64,000 nucleotides of DNA, from positions 8,136,501 through 8,200,500 of the forward strand of contig CP136891.1 in assembly GCA_034359265.1 (NCBI GenBank). Direction: 5' to 3'. Below the pieces are notes generated by a model, which had not been told where the DNA came from, ran no database searches, and was given only the letters and a program-made list of their open reading frames with translations. Position 1 is the first letter of the stretch, and every line of letters begins with the position of its first letter. Position numbers and translations under genes: made by a program. This DNA comes from Canna indica. Its lineage: Eukaryota; Streptophyta; Magnoliopsida; Zingiberales; Cannaceae. Shown one piece after another: positions 47,401 through 58,300 of this stretch.

Positions 47401-48736
47401 ATAGCACATTCTTCAATAAAATGGCAGAAGTGAGTCTAATGTCTCCGGCATAGTGAACAGGAACAATACTTTTATCAGGTAAAAGAATTGATGCATGCGA
47501 TATGGGTTTAAGACTTTGAAAAAGATCCTTACAAAAGGAAACATGCATGGTGGCACCAGTATCAATAATCCAATATTTGGAAGCATCATCTGAAATATTT
47601 GAAATGCTGTTGATATACAAAGAAATCTTACCCTGCATAGCTGAATTTACTGAAGTGGAAACTATATCAGAGGTAGATGTCGAATTGAGCTGACTAGTGA
47701 GAAATGCAATTAGCTGCTGACATTGAGCTTGAGTAAGCGTATCAGTGTTGTTAGAACTTTCAGAAGATAGACTGTTCTGATTAACTGAATTATTGGAGCT
47801 CTTTCCCATTTTATTTTTGGACTTGTAACCAGGAGGAAACCCATGAAGATGGTAACATTTTTCACGAGTGTGACCATGATATTTGCAGTATGTGCAATAA
47901 GGTCTATTCTTCTTATTGAATGAAGAAGATTCCATACCAGGTTTTGTGGAGTTTGTTCTGGTCATAAAAGCAGCAGTATCAGTGATTGGAGAAGAAGTCT
48001 TGACATTGCGTTGGTTTTCATCTTGAATGACCAAAGAGAAAACTTTGTTGATCGGTGGTAAAAGATCAATAAGTAAAATTTGCCCTCGAACATGAGAAAA
48101 TGAGTCATTTAATCCCATCAGAAACATAATGACATAATCATTTTGATGATCAGTCATCATTTTTCGAACCCCATCACAGATACATCTCCCACAAGAACAA
48201 AACGGCTTAGTTGAATACAAATTATCCCACAAAATTTTGAGTTCAGTAAAGAAATCAGTGACATTCATCTGACCTTGTCGCAGCTCTGAAAGTTCTTTCT
48301 TGAGCTGATAGAATCGCGGTCCATTCTTTTGTGAGAAGCGATCTTCCAGATCAGTCCATATCTCAGCAGCGGAATTCAGGTATAGGATGCTGGAAGCGAT
48401 GTTCTTTGAGACGGAATTTATGATCCAAGAGCAAACAAGATTATTTGATCTTGTCCAAGAATCAAGCAAATCACCATATTCGAGATCAGGTTTCTTGATG
48501 CTGCCATCGGCGAAACCGAGTTTGTTCTTAGCGCTTAAAGCCAGAATCATTGATCGTCTCCACGAACTGTAGTTATCGCTGGATAAGGGTTGAGAAACCA
48601 GCATAGATCCCGGTTGATCCGATTGATGTATGAAGTAAGGACTATCCGGATTTGAACTTGTAATTTGGGCAGAAATGGGGCTCTGATTCATATGGCCGGC
48701 TGAATCCCTAGATGATGTTGCAAAAGGGCTTGCCAT
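44417..48736 (-). CDS. Copia gag-pol polyprotein (1,439 residues)
   Basis: Single uninterrupted frame carrying every domain in Copia order. Gag: UBN2-like N-terminus (SDNYSSWRRSMILAL) and a CCHC knuckle (CTYCKYHGHTREKC). Protease: WIIDTGATMHVS. Then the pre-integrase zinc motif (NWHNKLGHPS) and integrase (DLVHCDIWGPY, FRSDNAKEL, EQNSIVERKHQHLL). Reverse transcriptase: AMDEEIRALESLGTW, ARLVAKGFTQQEGVDY, QLDINNAFLNG, LLVYVDDIVLAG. RNase H: SWKSKKQNTVSRSSAEAEY, KHIEVDCHFVR and QLADIFTKAL. Acidic catalytic residues of all enzymes appear intact. Start MASPFATSSRD is 97 bases inside the 5' LTR. Confidence 0.96.
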   Translation of the reverse strand: MASPFATSSRDSAGHMNQSPISAQITSSNPDSPYFIHQSDQPGSMLVSQPLSSDNYSSWRRSMILALSAKNKLGFADGSIKKPDLEYGDLLDSWTRSNNLVCSWIINSVSKNIASSILYLNSAAEIWTDLEDRFSQKNGPRFYQLKKELSELRQGQMNVTDFFTELKILWDNLYSTKPFCSCGRCICDGVRKMMTDHQNDYVIMFLMGLNDSFSHVRGQILLIDLLPPINKVFSLVIQDENQRNVKTSSPITDTAAFMTRTNSTKPGMESSSFNKKNRPYCTYCKYHGHTREKCYHLHGFPPGYKSKNKMGKSSNNSVNQNSLSSESSNNTDTLTQAQCQQLIAFLTSQLNSTSTSDIVSTSVNSAMQGKISLYINSISNISDDASKYWIIDTGATMHVSFCKDLFQSLKPISHASILLPDKSIVPVHYAGDIRLTSAILLKNVLYVPQFHFNLLSASSLVSDSDLTVLITKTHYVIQDLYQVIGKGSLHKGLYLLQIKEPSENISSLSNCNNVAFSSLANWHNKLGHPSYSVMKVLKDVISFGSINKDIPCTICPLAKQKKLSFPNQNKLSAQPFDLVHCDIWGPYKHATYNNQYYFLTLVDDCTRTVWTYLLQHKSDVSSIIPVFINLVKRQYCKDIKSFRSDNAKELKFTELFTKLGITHQFSCVENPEQNSIVERKHQHLLNVARALYFQSRIPIRFWGECILTATYLINRLPSLLLKNKSPYELLLGVKPDYSNLKTFGCLCFASTLKSQRDKFTERAIPAIFLGYPPGIKGYKLYNLNTRAIFISRDVVFHENLFPFHTVTPTADLVDPFPTIVLPQPAVDDEVYHLRTSSENSLQMIPDNEITHLSQASSSPQYSIPEQHISSHIPIRKSTRTSTRPSYLQDYYCNLAKTTKCKHSIQNYLSTKKLSAPYKNFIANISVNYEPTYFHQACKYTHWQKAMDEEIRALESLGTWSIVPLPEGKKPIDSKWVYRNKYTVEGILDRHKARLVAKGFTQQEGVDYNEKFSPTAKMVSFRVLLALASIHGWHLQQLDINNAFLNGRLNEEIYMKLPPGYGSKHKGMVCKLHKSIYGLKQASREWYNTFSTMILRKGFQASPFEYSLFTRGSGSDFVALLVYVDDIVLAGKNLDILNDIKSYLSKCFKLKDLGTLKYFLGFEIARNPSGITMTQRKYTLQLLEDTGFLGTKPTSLPMVPSSKLSAHTGRTLEDPTLYRRLVGRLLYLTHTRPDIMYTVHSLSQYVSNPRETHLKAAYHLLSYLKQSPGLGIFLPSNSKLTLSAFVDSDYSSCPDTRKSVTGYCAFLGNSLISWKSKKQNTVSRSSAEAEYRAMAVTTCELIWIAGLLSSFLVPIKHTSLYCDNEAALHIAQNPVFHERTKHIEVDCHFVRNKVQDGFLKLFHVRSSNQLADIFTKALYSPSFTSLIDKLGLLNIHAAPT

Positions 48737-48820
48737 GAGAGCAACGATGCAGAGAACCGGGAGATCTTCTTTTGAATGTAAAAATTTGAGAGGAAGAAAA
48801 GAAGATGAGAATTTTTCTAT

Positions 48821-48833
48821 GGCTCTGATACCA
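48821..48833 (-). other. Copia primer-binding site (initiator tRNA-Met)
   Basis: TGGTATCAGAGCC on the minus strand directly abuts the 5' LTR; it is the classical plant Copia site complementary to the 3' end of initiator tRNA-Met. Confidence 0.92.
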
Positions 48834-49037
48834 TATTAGAGCTTAAACAATTGTTTATCTCATTGAAATTCTCATCATGAAAAAGATTACAGTTAAAAAA
48901 TAAAGATTACAATCTCATCCTTATATATACTTTTTAGCTATAGTTGAATTAGTTAAAACTAATTCAACTTACTGAACGTCTTAACTAAACAAGCTGAGCT
49001 GTCACTCAAGCTGAGCTGTAACTGAGTGACTGTAATA
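48834..49037 (-). repeat. Copia 5' LTR
   Basis: 204 bases, ending GCTCTAATA against the primer-binding site. Its end is therefore TA, not the usual CA. Confidence 0.88.
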
Positions 49038-49042
49038 ATAAT

Positions 49043-50448
49043 CATCTATCGTGATTTTTATATTTGTTTAAAAAAAATTCTAGCACACGATCAAAGTTGT
49101 GAATTATTTATTTTTAAAAGAATTTAAAAAGTCGATTAATCCAACAGAATAAAATTGATTCGGTTTGACTGGAATGAACACGCTAGCTAAAGTAGATGAT
49201 CAGATGGGATTCGGACTTAATTAGACGACCAAGTGCATGGGTCCAACTAATTAGAAGTCAACTAATTAGAAGTCCACCCCGCCCGCGTAAATTTACAAAT
49301 TAATTTCTCAAGGGAAAAGGAAGGGGGCCGGGGAATTAATTAATAATAAAAAGGCTTACGCGTCTACATATACGCGGAAAAGATCAACCCAATTCTCTCT
49401 CTAGCTTATTACGCGTTTGTCAACCGCGGATTATATATGCTTTCTAATAATAGTTGAACATGTTCGGATATTGTAATCATTAAGTTTTACTAATTATTCA
49501 CGGGTCGAGTAGATTAATTAATTAGTCAATTTATATCCAACTAATTCAATAAAATTAAATATATAATAAACTTTAATATTATACGGTCAGCATCAATAGA
49601 GACTTTGGTCGTTGACTAGCAACATATAGAAATTATATGCGGAACTGATCAACCCATCGTCGTATAAGTATAAGGCTGTTTTGGAACCACGTACACTTGG
49701 GTTTAATTAATTCCCCGCTAAAACAAGAACATTAATTATGCAGTACGCGCATGCTTAATTTAGTACAAAATTCCTATTTCCATTTGTGTTACGTACATAA
49801 TATATATATTCACGTGCAAATATTTTCACTTCATACCCAATTCATTCTCAACGTAAACCCATAATGCATGTTGAACTACGAAGAACTGGTTCCAGTAATT
49901 TAACTTGGTAGGTGCATCCGCATAACATAAGTGCAGGTGGAATGAGTCAATTGGAATTTTTGCAAACTGAAATGTTCGGGTGAATCTTTTTTAATTAAGT
50001 AGATTCTGCCGATCAATGATCCTGCATGAACTCAGATATATTATATATTAATCAAACCACTCATTATGTTCAACTTAGCTGGCATAGAGCTGTACAAGAC
50101 ACGTCATCAATATTCAACTACATATATATGGGGAGAAAACTTTGGTGCAGCCGCAGCTGCACCAAAGGGCGTGCAAGCCCAATCACGGGGCGCCAAGTGT
50201 ACATTGACCAAGTCCGTCGTTGCACTGCCCCTCATCGTCCTAAATTTCCACAGATCCGAGTACACGCTCTTTGAATTCCATATCGCCTTAGCTGTCCTAT
50301 CTCCACTCTTCCCCTTTTGATCTCACATCCAGATTACATCCTTGCTATATATATAATCCCTCAGCCTCTCCCAAATCTTTCTGCAAATTAACCCAGGAAT
50401 TCATTGGAACTAATTCAGTACAGAGAAAGAAAGAAAGAAAGAAAAGAG
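49043..50448. other. Upstream region of the NAC gene
   Basis: AT-rich spacer. TATATATATAA at 50346-50356 is a likely TATA box about 95 bases before the ATG. A (GAAA)n run sits in the leader at 50426-50445. No gene seen. Confidence 0.45.
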
Positions 50449-51485
50449 ATGGAAATGATGAGTGTTCCCCCGGGTTATCGTTTCTCTCCAACTGAAGAAG
50501 AACTGATTGATTTCTATCTTCACAACAAGCTCGACAACAGAAGAGATGAAGACATGCAGCTCGTCATCCCCGTGGTCTATGTTTACTCGTTCAATCCATG
50601 GCAGCTTCCTCGTAAGCGCAATGAATCCGTCATTAGCTTGTAGCTACTTTCACTGATTATTGTTGATTATGTTAGTTGTTGTTGATGAATGAGTTGCATG
50701 CAGCCATGTCAGGAGAGCCGTGCAGGCGAGACGGAGAGCAGTGGTTCTTCTTCTGCCCACGGCAGGAGAGGGAAGCGCAGGGAGGGCGGCCGACTCGCAC
50801 CACGCCGGCGGGCTACTGGAAGGCCACCGGATCGCCGAGCTTGGTGTTCTCGTCCACCAACAACCGCGTCTTGGGCGTGAAGAGGACCATGGTGTTCTAC
50901 CAAGGACGAGCCCCCACGGGAACCAAGACCAAGTGGAAGATGAACGAGTATAGAGCACTCGATCACGAAGAAGCTGCTGCTGCTTCTGCTGCAGCAACCA
51001 CCATTAGTATCCCAAGTACTAGTGCGGCGAACACTACCAAGGTATACATATAATTTTGATTCATTTATATATTTGCAATGATTAAATTGAAGTCTGCCAG
51101 TGCCATATAATATATACACACACATGTACAGTTGCAACTGCGAAGCGAGTTTAGCTTGTGTCGCATGTACACCAGATCAGGATGCATCAGAGCATTCGAT
51201 CGACGCCCCCTTGCTGCGACGACGACCGCAACTGATCATGCGCAGAGTAGAATGGGAGTGGGAACCGAGGAGGTGGTGCGGCCTTCCAGCTGCAGCGAGC
51301 CAGCTGCTGCTTCGGCGAAGAGGTCTTTATCTCCTGATCATGATCAGAGCTCTTCATCCGTTGGCAATGGCTCTGATCTGCGTTGCGTGCGTCGGCGAGC
51401 CGGAGAAGACGACCACCTCATGAGGTTAATCGCCGAGGACGTCGACAACGAATCCGATGCGCTTGAGGACTGGTTCTGGACATAG
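50449..51485 (+). CDS. NAC-domain transcription factor (NAC090-like)
   Basis: Plant-specific nuclear transcription factor. Exons 50449-50611, 50704-51041 and 51132-51485 give 284 residues. The NAC domain starts almost at once ([18 protein letters not shown], subdomain A) and continues through [59 protein letters not shown] and [11 protein letters not shown]. Exon 3 completes subdomain E ([18 protein letters not shown]). The Phe-rich QWFFFCPR and the short divergent subdomains resemble the Arabidopsis NAC090/NAC061 branch. The C-terminal activation region is Ser-rich and acidic, ending ALEDWFWT. An Ala-rich insert ([10 protein letters not shown]) sits before the second intron. In-frame ATGs at codons 3 and 4 are alternative starts. 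Confidence 0.92.
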
Positions 51486-52196
51486 ATAGTTAACTGCACT
51501 GCGATATTATATATCTTTGATTAATTTAACTGGTGTTTCAGCTAATTAACGTTAAGAATAAAGAAGAAAGCGTATAGATTAGAGAGCGACAGAAACCTAA
51601 TAAATTTCTGTAACATTGTGTTGATCTGTAAGAGAAAGTGTGGAAATTAATCCACTTTTTTTCATCACATCGTTGACTGTCGATATCGATGCAGCTACGA
51701 ACGCAGCTACCATTCATAACCTGTGTTGCTTGGTTTTCGCACGCCGTCAAATATATATTCTTAATACTGCGGGCGACATCAAACCGCTTGTCATTATCCT
51801 TGCAATAATTAAGGTGTTAGATCGATCGATCAGTAGATCTTTTATGCGTGAGGAAAGGAATTTAAAGATCCTGCAATAAAATGGACGAATTGAAATAGCT
51901 AAAATTGCATGGGTGGAGTTTTCCTTTATTTTTATTTTGAAGCTGTACGTATGGCTAGTAGCTGCCTGGCGTACGTATTGGACGTCTTTTTCCAGATTAT
52001 GTCAGAAGGTGTTCAAACTTCAGATTCATGGAATGCGGGAAGCCGGAAATGCCGCATGCGGCGGCTTTTGAATTAATTTGTCACAACGTAACACATGCAC
52101 CACCTGGAACTGGAAAGGAATCAATTGGATCGATATTTCTCTCCATCTTGTGGAGGAAATTAGTGCTGGTATGACCAAGTCAATAATCTTCTGTCA
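51486..52196. other. NAC 3' flank and spacer
   Basis: No gene seen. The 15-base word ACACATGCACCACCT that forms part of the LINE target site also occurs near 52091-52105. Confidence 0.45.
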
Positions 52197-52214
52197 CAAC
52201 ACATGCACCACCTT
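52197..52214. repeat. LINE target site duplication, left
   Basis: CAACACATGCACCACCTT, identical to 52918-52935. Confidence 0.9.
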
Positions 52215-52917
52215 CTTTTCTTTTTTTTCTTTTTTTAAGCAAGAAAACCTGGTATGGAGATTTGAAAAATAACAGGTTATAAAAGGGAGGGAGATGAAAA
52301 ACATTTTAAAACATAGTCAAATAAAACATAAGCAAAAAGATAAAAAATAAAAACATGTTACTCCGTCTAGCTACCGGGTCTAACTACACAATAAAATATT
52401 TTGAGCAACCAACAAAGAAACTTGCGGCAGCAGCGGCCAACGCCTGAGAGGAAGAACATTCTTGTCGAAACAAACGTGAATTTCATTCAAACCAGATATA
52501 TACCAGCACCAGATAATGGACATCCACATTTTGGATATGAATGTTTTTGAAGAAGAGCCGGACTGCAAGCAATATGAAGCATAATATATAGGAAAAAATG
52601 ACGCGCGAATGCAAGACAAGAAACTTCTCCACCCAACTTTGGCAAAAGGACACACTTTTGAATATGTGAAGATGCGATTCATTGTTCCCCGCACAAAGGA
52701 GGCAGCCTGTATCCGCCGTGATTCCCCATTAAGCAATGCGGTCACGAGTGAGCAGCCTGTATCCTCCGTAAATACTTCTGGTTGAAAATTGTCCATTAGA
52801 GGACCAATCGGAAGTTATAGAGAAATGAATGCTATCAAGATCCCGAACAAAAGATGCAAGAAGGGCAGAATCCACCGGGGATGAGAAAGAGATATCCCAA
52901 CCATATTCGGAGCCATT
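52215..52917 (-). mobile_element. 5'-truncated LINE (non-LTR retrotransposon) with zf-RVT remnant
   Basis: 703 bases between perfect 18-bp direct repeats. A T-rich tract at 52215-52238 is the poly(A) tail, so the element lies on the minus strand. That strand encodes WSSNGQFSTRSIYGGY and, after frame changes, ADTGCLLCAGNNESHLHIF and CPFAKVGW. These are typical of the zinc-binding region downstream of plant LINE reverse transcriptases. Only this 3' portion was inserted, and its frames are broken. It sits just beyond the 3' end of UEV1. Confidence 0.87.
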
Positions 52918-52935
52918 CAACACATGCACCACCTT
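52918..52935. repeat. LINE target site duplication, right
   Basis: Identical 18-base copy of 52197-52214. Confidence 0.9.
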
Positions 52936-53181
52936 GAAATCCAAGTCAATCTTCTGACATTTAGACATAAACATAAATGCTGTACAAACCAAGCAACAAA
53001 TCTTCACTGTTAATTTAAGTGAATCGGAAAAAGATATAACAGTAGAAAGTAGATATTTCAGATCACACAGTACTGGAACAAATCCCATTCAAATAACAAA
53101 CGTAGTGATTATGTTGACCAATTGAGGGTAGATATGCTTTGAGGCATAGTTTTACACAATATGCTTACAAGGTAGAATCAT

Positions 53182-55338
53182 TTACAAAAAGAAGGTGCCT
53201 TCAGCAGGCTGAACAAGCTTTCGGTTGTGAGGTGCTGCCATTTCCTTCTTCAGCTGGGTCAGTATGTCCTCCATCGTGTACTCTCTTTTCCAATTGGCTA
53301 GCATGTCAAATATCTTTGCTTCAACCTGGATCAATAGGCTAAGATAACAAATAATCTTTTGTTGGAACTTGGAAGCATATATAGGTTCACTCTGATTGCA
53401 TTATATTCCCCTAGAAAATACAAGATGGAAACAAAACTAGTTCTACTGAGGCAATACTGATTACCAGAGCCCAGACAATACGATAGAAGTATAGCTGTAT
53501 AGGATTAACATTGGTAGGAACTGAACAATTTTCCAGATATAAGAATGCATATCCCCTCCTCAGCTTCTAGAACTTTAATTCATATTTATCTAATGGTAGT
53601 AAGAAATATAAGATTTACTCTAGCTAGATGTATAATATTTACAAGGATTTTATTATGTTTTGTAGGAGTAAATGTGCAATTTTTATATTTAAAAATTGTA
53701 AATATGCAAAGCCCATAAATTTTCGTATTATTCAACAGATAGCAAAACAAAAAAGGGCTGAAACATAGAAAAAAATCCCAAGTAAAGTGCCTTTCTTAGG
53801 TATCAAGCATACAATATATTGGTTTTCAAAAGCAACAGTGGGATTAGAAGGTTACCACTCCAGTATCATGGTTTACACAAGTCATGTTGATCCAAGAATG
53901 GAAGCGAACACTTGGGGGCTTATCTGGGTAATCTTTATCACAGAAGAGCTTCAGCTGATAAATTCTACCTTCATGTACAGACTGCAATTGATGAAAGACA
54001 CAAGAGAACATGAAACTGCTTCAGATATTAGGAAAAATGAAAAAAACGGGGCTGGTGATCATGTAATGTCAAATAAAGAAATGACATTCTTAAGCAACAA
54101 CGCTTACAAAACCATCTTATCTGAAGTATGTCATAACTACTATTTCCTTTAAGAAAGATGACTATCTTGACTCTAAGCAATGCAATAAAACAAACATGGG
54201 CTTATCTCCTAAACTACTAAATTACAAGACTAATACTAATTAATATTAGATGAGATAATTTGCTTCTTAGGACAACAAACAGAACAATGTCTTATGAATG
54301 CAAAAAAACAAAACAAAATTCAGGGTATATACTAAATTACAAGAGCCATGCTAACTAGATGAGATAATCTGCAGCTTGAATAGGATGAGACTGACCCCAT
54401 AGTCTCAGACTAAGGAGAGAATTGCTCAGGCATTGAAGATATGGGGGTGGCAGTACAGAAGAGCAGATCTTCAAAAGATAAAACTTGTTAAATGGAAGAG
54501 ACCATAGTCTGAGAGGAAGACATACATTGTGTGGACCAATTATTGTTCCAGTCCAAGATCTCATGTAAATGTCATCTCCATCATCCATTCCATAACTTAC
54601 TGTGCCATCCCCAATTCCCTTCTCTCCTCGTTCAAGCTCTTCCAGCAATCTAAAGTTTCTAGGCACTGCAATGTACCGGTTAAAAATATTAAACATGCAT
54701 TTACCAAAAAAAATTCAAGTAAATCTATTACTTCAAATGAATAATGAAGTTTTACATAAATATTTCTGAGCCCACCAGGAAAATATTAACATGCATCTAC
54801 TTGGCCCTATCAACATAAACCACAGGCTAATTTACTCTATATCTTGGCTTGGCAAAGATGACTTAAGAAATGGCAGTAATTTTGGTACACTTCGTGAAGA
54901 AACAATGTACTTAATTAAGTAGATCGCAGATGTTAGCTTCTACGTTGATAGGCGATAGCTCATATAAGCAAACAGATGAAGCTCCGTTCTCAAAATAATT
55001 TGAAGATGAAAACAGGAAAAAGAAGTTTTTATTAAATAACTCGAAATAAACCAAAGAATTTTGTGTTTCATAATGTTTTGACAGATACTATATATTCGAG
55101 CACAAACTTCACTGAACAGTTTTGACTTTTGAGCACAAATATTTTGGCAGAAGGCTCATTCCAACAAGCCTCGGTACAAAATTAATGGAGCACGAATGGT
55201 TCTAGTTTTACTCAATGAAGGCAGATACAACTAGAACTCACAGACAAACAAAGCATCAAATCAAATCCGAACATGAGCAGAATCTCAACATATGCAATAC
55301 TTACCCACGACGCTGGATGTCCCGTTGCCGATCGTCAT
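53182..55338 (-). CDS. UEV1: Ubiquitin-conjugating enzyme E2 variant, UEV1/MMS2
   Basis: Catalytically inactive E2-like partner of UBC13; the pair builds lysine-63-linked ubiquitin chains for DNA damage tolerance and signalling. Exons 55338-55305, 54665-54526, 53981-53856 and 53325-53182 give 147 residues. Sequence order: short variable head [96 protein letters not shown], ending QPAEGTFFL. The HPN motif and catalytic cysteine loop of true E2s are absent, as expected for UEVs. One oddity is FHSWIN, where other UEV1 proteins I recall have FHSRIN (one codon change CGG to TGG would do it). Lacking a long C-terminal tail, it is unlikely to be prenylated. Confidence 0.94.
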
Positions 55339-58300
55339 CCCTCACCAATGCCGTCGAAGAACTGAGAAAAAACAAGGTGGAAATGAACGGAGAAAAAGCC
55401 AGACTGGGGAAACAAAATAATAAAAGGGTTTAACTTCTTTTATTGGGAAAAAGAAAGAGCAAGCTTTTTTACTTTTAAGGCAACGACTGGGGATCGCTTG
55501 ATCTGGATCAAACGGTTCCCCTTTGCTCTAATGGTTCCCGCCTCGGGACCCACATCCGACACTCGTCGCCCGCCCTCCCAAATCCATACCGTTTGTTCTA
55601 GATCGCACGGTAGCCCGCAAATATTCGCTCGTAAAAATTACGCGAATATTTGTGCATTTATTTCTTCTTTTATCTCACTTTTAATAGTCGGTCTTCTCCA
55701 TCCGAATTGAAAGAGGGATTTTGCAGGGCTTCAGCCGATGATCTTCAGGTACCTTGTATAGCTTCCAATTTCTTTGTGCAATTAGAAGGTGAAAGGACGG
55801 CGCTGAAGCAATGGTAGGATTTCCAATGGGGAAAGACGTGGTTTTTGTGGGGTTAAATGGTTTCTGCTTCTTCACTTGCTTCTTCTAGGGTTAACATTTG
55901 CATTTTCAGTTCGATAATGATGCCGATAACTATGAAATAAGTTGGATCAATTGGATTATCACCCCATATTTTGTTTGTTTTTCGGTTTCGTGCTTCCAAA
56001 ATCAAGATTACTCATCACATATGAGGCTGTAATATAATTAATGGAAGAAAAGTTAAGAATGCTGACTTCACATTGGATTAAATTTTTATTTAAGCAACCT
56101 TTGTTTCTTGATGTTGAAATTTAATTTGTCTAAACTACCAGATAGAGCTCTACTGTAACTGGCAATCAAGACTCAACTTATCCCCTCACATGAAGAAATT
56201 TCCTCAATTTGATCATTTCAACCAGCAATGCTATGGAAATTTCCTCGAGGGTATATAACACATAATAGCAACCATTTAACAATGCAAGTAGCATTTATCC
56301 TTCATGAGTGCTTTGTGAGAGGTTCCTAACTATAACAAACTTCCTATTGTCTTCCCTCAATAAACAGACCTATTGTCATGGATAAACAATTAAGGGTAAA
56401 CATTGACTCCAATAACTTTGCTATGTCTTCAGAGAGGAAAATGTATGGTGGGAGATCCCCGATGTGAATTTTCAACAAATAAGGGTAAACATTGACTTCA
56501 TCAGCTCTTTGGTTTCTTTTCTGCCTTGAATTTTTAGAGAAGTTTTCTCTTGAAAATTTGAGCAATTATTCTTTGACTTTTCTTGCTTTCAAGGAACTAT
56601 TACTTTTGTTTCTTTAACCACTTATATTTTCAACCAAAATTGAACCTTGATGGAGGAAGGAGGTGGATTGTGAATGTTACTAAAAGTTATCAGACAAAAG
56701 CTATAATGACTTAATTATCACTGTGGAACACATTGGAAAAGTAATTTTTTTCCTGTTTCCTATTCATCTTAACTTTTCGGGTCTCAGGTATCCTATTTTA
56801 GCTTGCCACATCTTTAGTTGTTTTCTTTTTTAAAAAAAATAAAAAATTATGGCATAATTGAACCAAAGAACATACCTGTATTGTGCATTTGATGTATTGG
56901 ATGCTGATTTGATGATCTTACTTTGCAAACATCCTCATTAACTTGAGTATAGCTGGCAATAACTAACCAGTGGTACCACCTGACAACATAAGTCTGTATC
57001 CCTTGACAAACTGAAGTTTTGCCTTTGACATGAAAGGACAATGTGCTATTGCTAAAGATACAACTCTAAGTTCTGTTTTTCAAGCTATTTCATGGTCAGT
57101 ACACCTGCTTTTTCTTTTATTGCTTTCACATGTCTAACATATCTTCTGCTTGCTTGCTGAAATCTGCTAGTGTTCGTGTGATTAGAACCTTGGACACCCA
57201 TGTCGTGAAGGAGCAGTGTTATTATTAACCAAGATTCCAGTATTATAAACTATGTTCTTAATTACTCTACACCTTAATGTAAACTGTGCTATATGTTACC
57301 ATTTTGCTAGTATGGTACCACTAAAGACATGTGCAATAACTGAATATATACTTTTCCTTTCAGGTCACACCTTTCTCCATGTTTGGGTTTTGTCTCCATA
57401 GAAGGTGTTTCTACTCTGATAAGTTTCATTCCTATGATTCACTCATCAAATACATCTAATTTTCCAATATGTCTACCGTGATACTTTCTGAATGTATTAT
57501 ATATTTGCTTACTTTATTTTGAACTGACATTAGAATGTAAAAATGGAGTACATCCACAAGTTATGATGATTGCAGGGGTGAAAATTTTTCCTCAGTAACA
57601 TTGAGACAAGCGGATATTATGTTGGTTGTTATAGGATATAATAATACTAAAGTAAATATGTGTTGGACGGAACATATGCATATATGCGTGTATATGTAAA
57701 GGCTACAGGCTATTATGGATTATAATTGTTCAATAAATTGTCATAAAGTTTGTGGAGCCTTGCTTAGGAGGGCAGTGATTTGCGGTCCAGAGTTACAATT
57801 AAGAGCTATAATAGAGGTTTTTGGATCGGCGCTTTTAGCTTTAAATGTAGCTTTAAATGTAGCGAGACTCCTTGATGCAGGTATACTCAGGGTTGGTAAT
57901 ATGTGTAAAATGTGGCTATGAAATTGAAGCTTAGCTTGATATTTGGAGTTGTTTGACATCTCCTTTAATTTAAAGCTTGTGCATAATGGAATGCAGGCCT
58001 CGGAAAATACAAATTTCAGTAGTTCCACAAAAAAAGATTAGGATGATTTAATGAACAGAAAATACAAAGATAACAATGTAAATTACAGAAATAATTGAAT
58101 TCTGTACTCAATTGGTTTCTCATCATTGGAAACAATGTGATATTTTGGAGGTAATTTTTTTGGTTGATAGTATATATAATATGATTTTAGTAAATAATAA
58201 TTTACATAATGCAAAGTAGAGCGGTGATCAATCATGACGCTTAAGTAAAGTTAAATTCTTTTAATTCTTTATAGTTTATACTTTATACTGATGCTAGCTA

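Larger units (their letters stand above)
44205..49037 (-). mobile_element. Ty1/Copia LTR retrotransposon, apparently complete
   Basis: 4,833 bases with two 204-bp LTRs, a primer-binding site, one long gag-pol frame and a purine-rich tract (CAACTTGAGGGGAGG on the minus strand, ending at 44409). The LTRs differ at only two positions that I can see, and the frame is open throughout, so insertion was recent. Flanks are ACAAT (44200-44204) and ATAAT (49038-49042), a possible 5-bp target duplication with one change. Short LTRs and total size suit the small Ale-type Copia lineages (inference). Confidence 0.93.

Noticed and set aside
50650..51137. Minus-strand frames of 115-142 codons
   Set aside because: Antisense of the NAC domain exon; no family resemblance.
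52380..53088. Possible host gene on the minus strand
   Set aside because: The frames carry LINE zf-RVT motifs, are broken, and lie mostly inside a bounded retroposon.
57715..57921. 68-codon hydrophobic plus-strand frame
   Set aside because: No family resemblance, no supporting exon structure, and the repeat GTAGCTTTAAAT inside it explains part of its composition.
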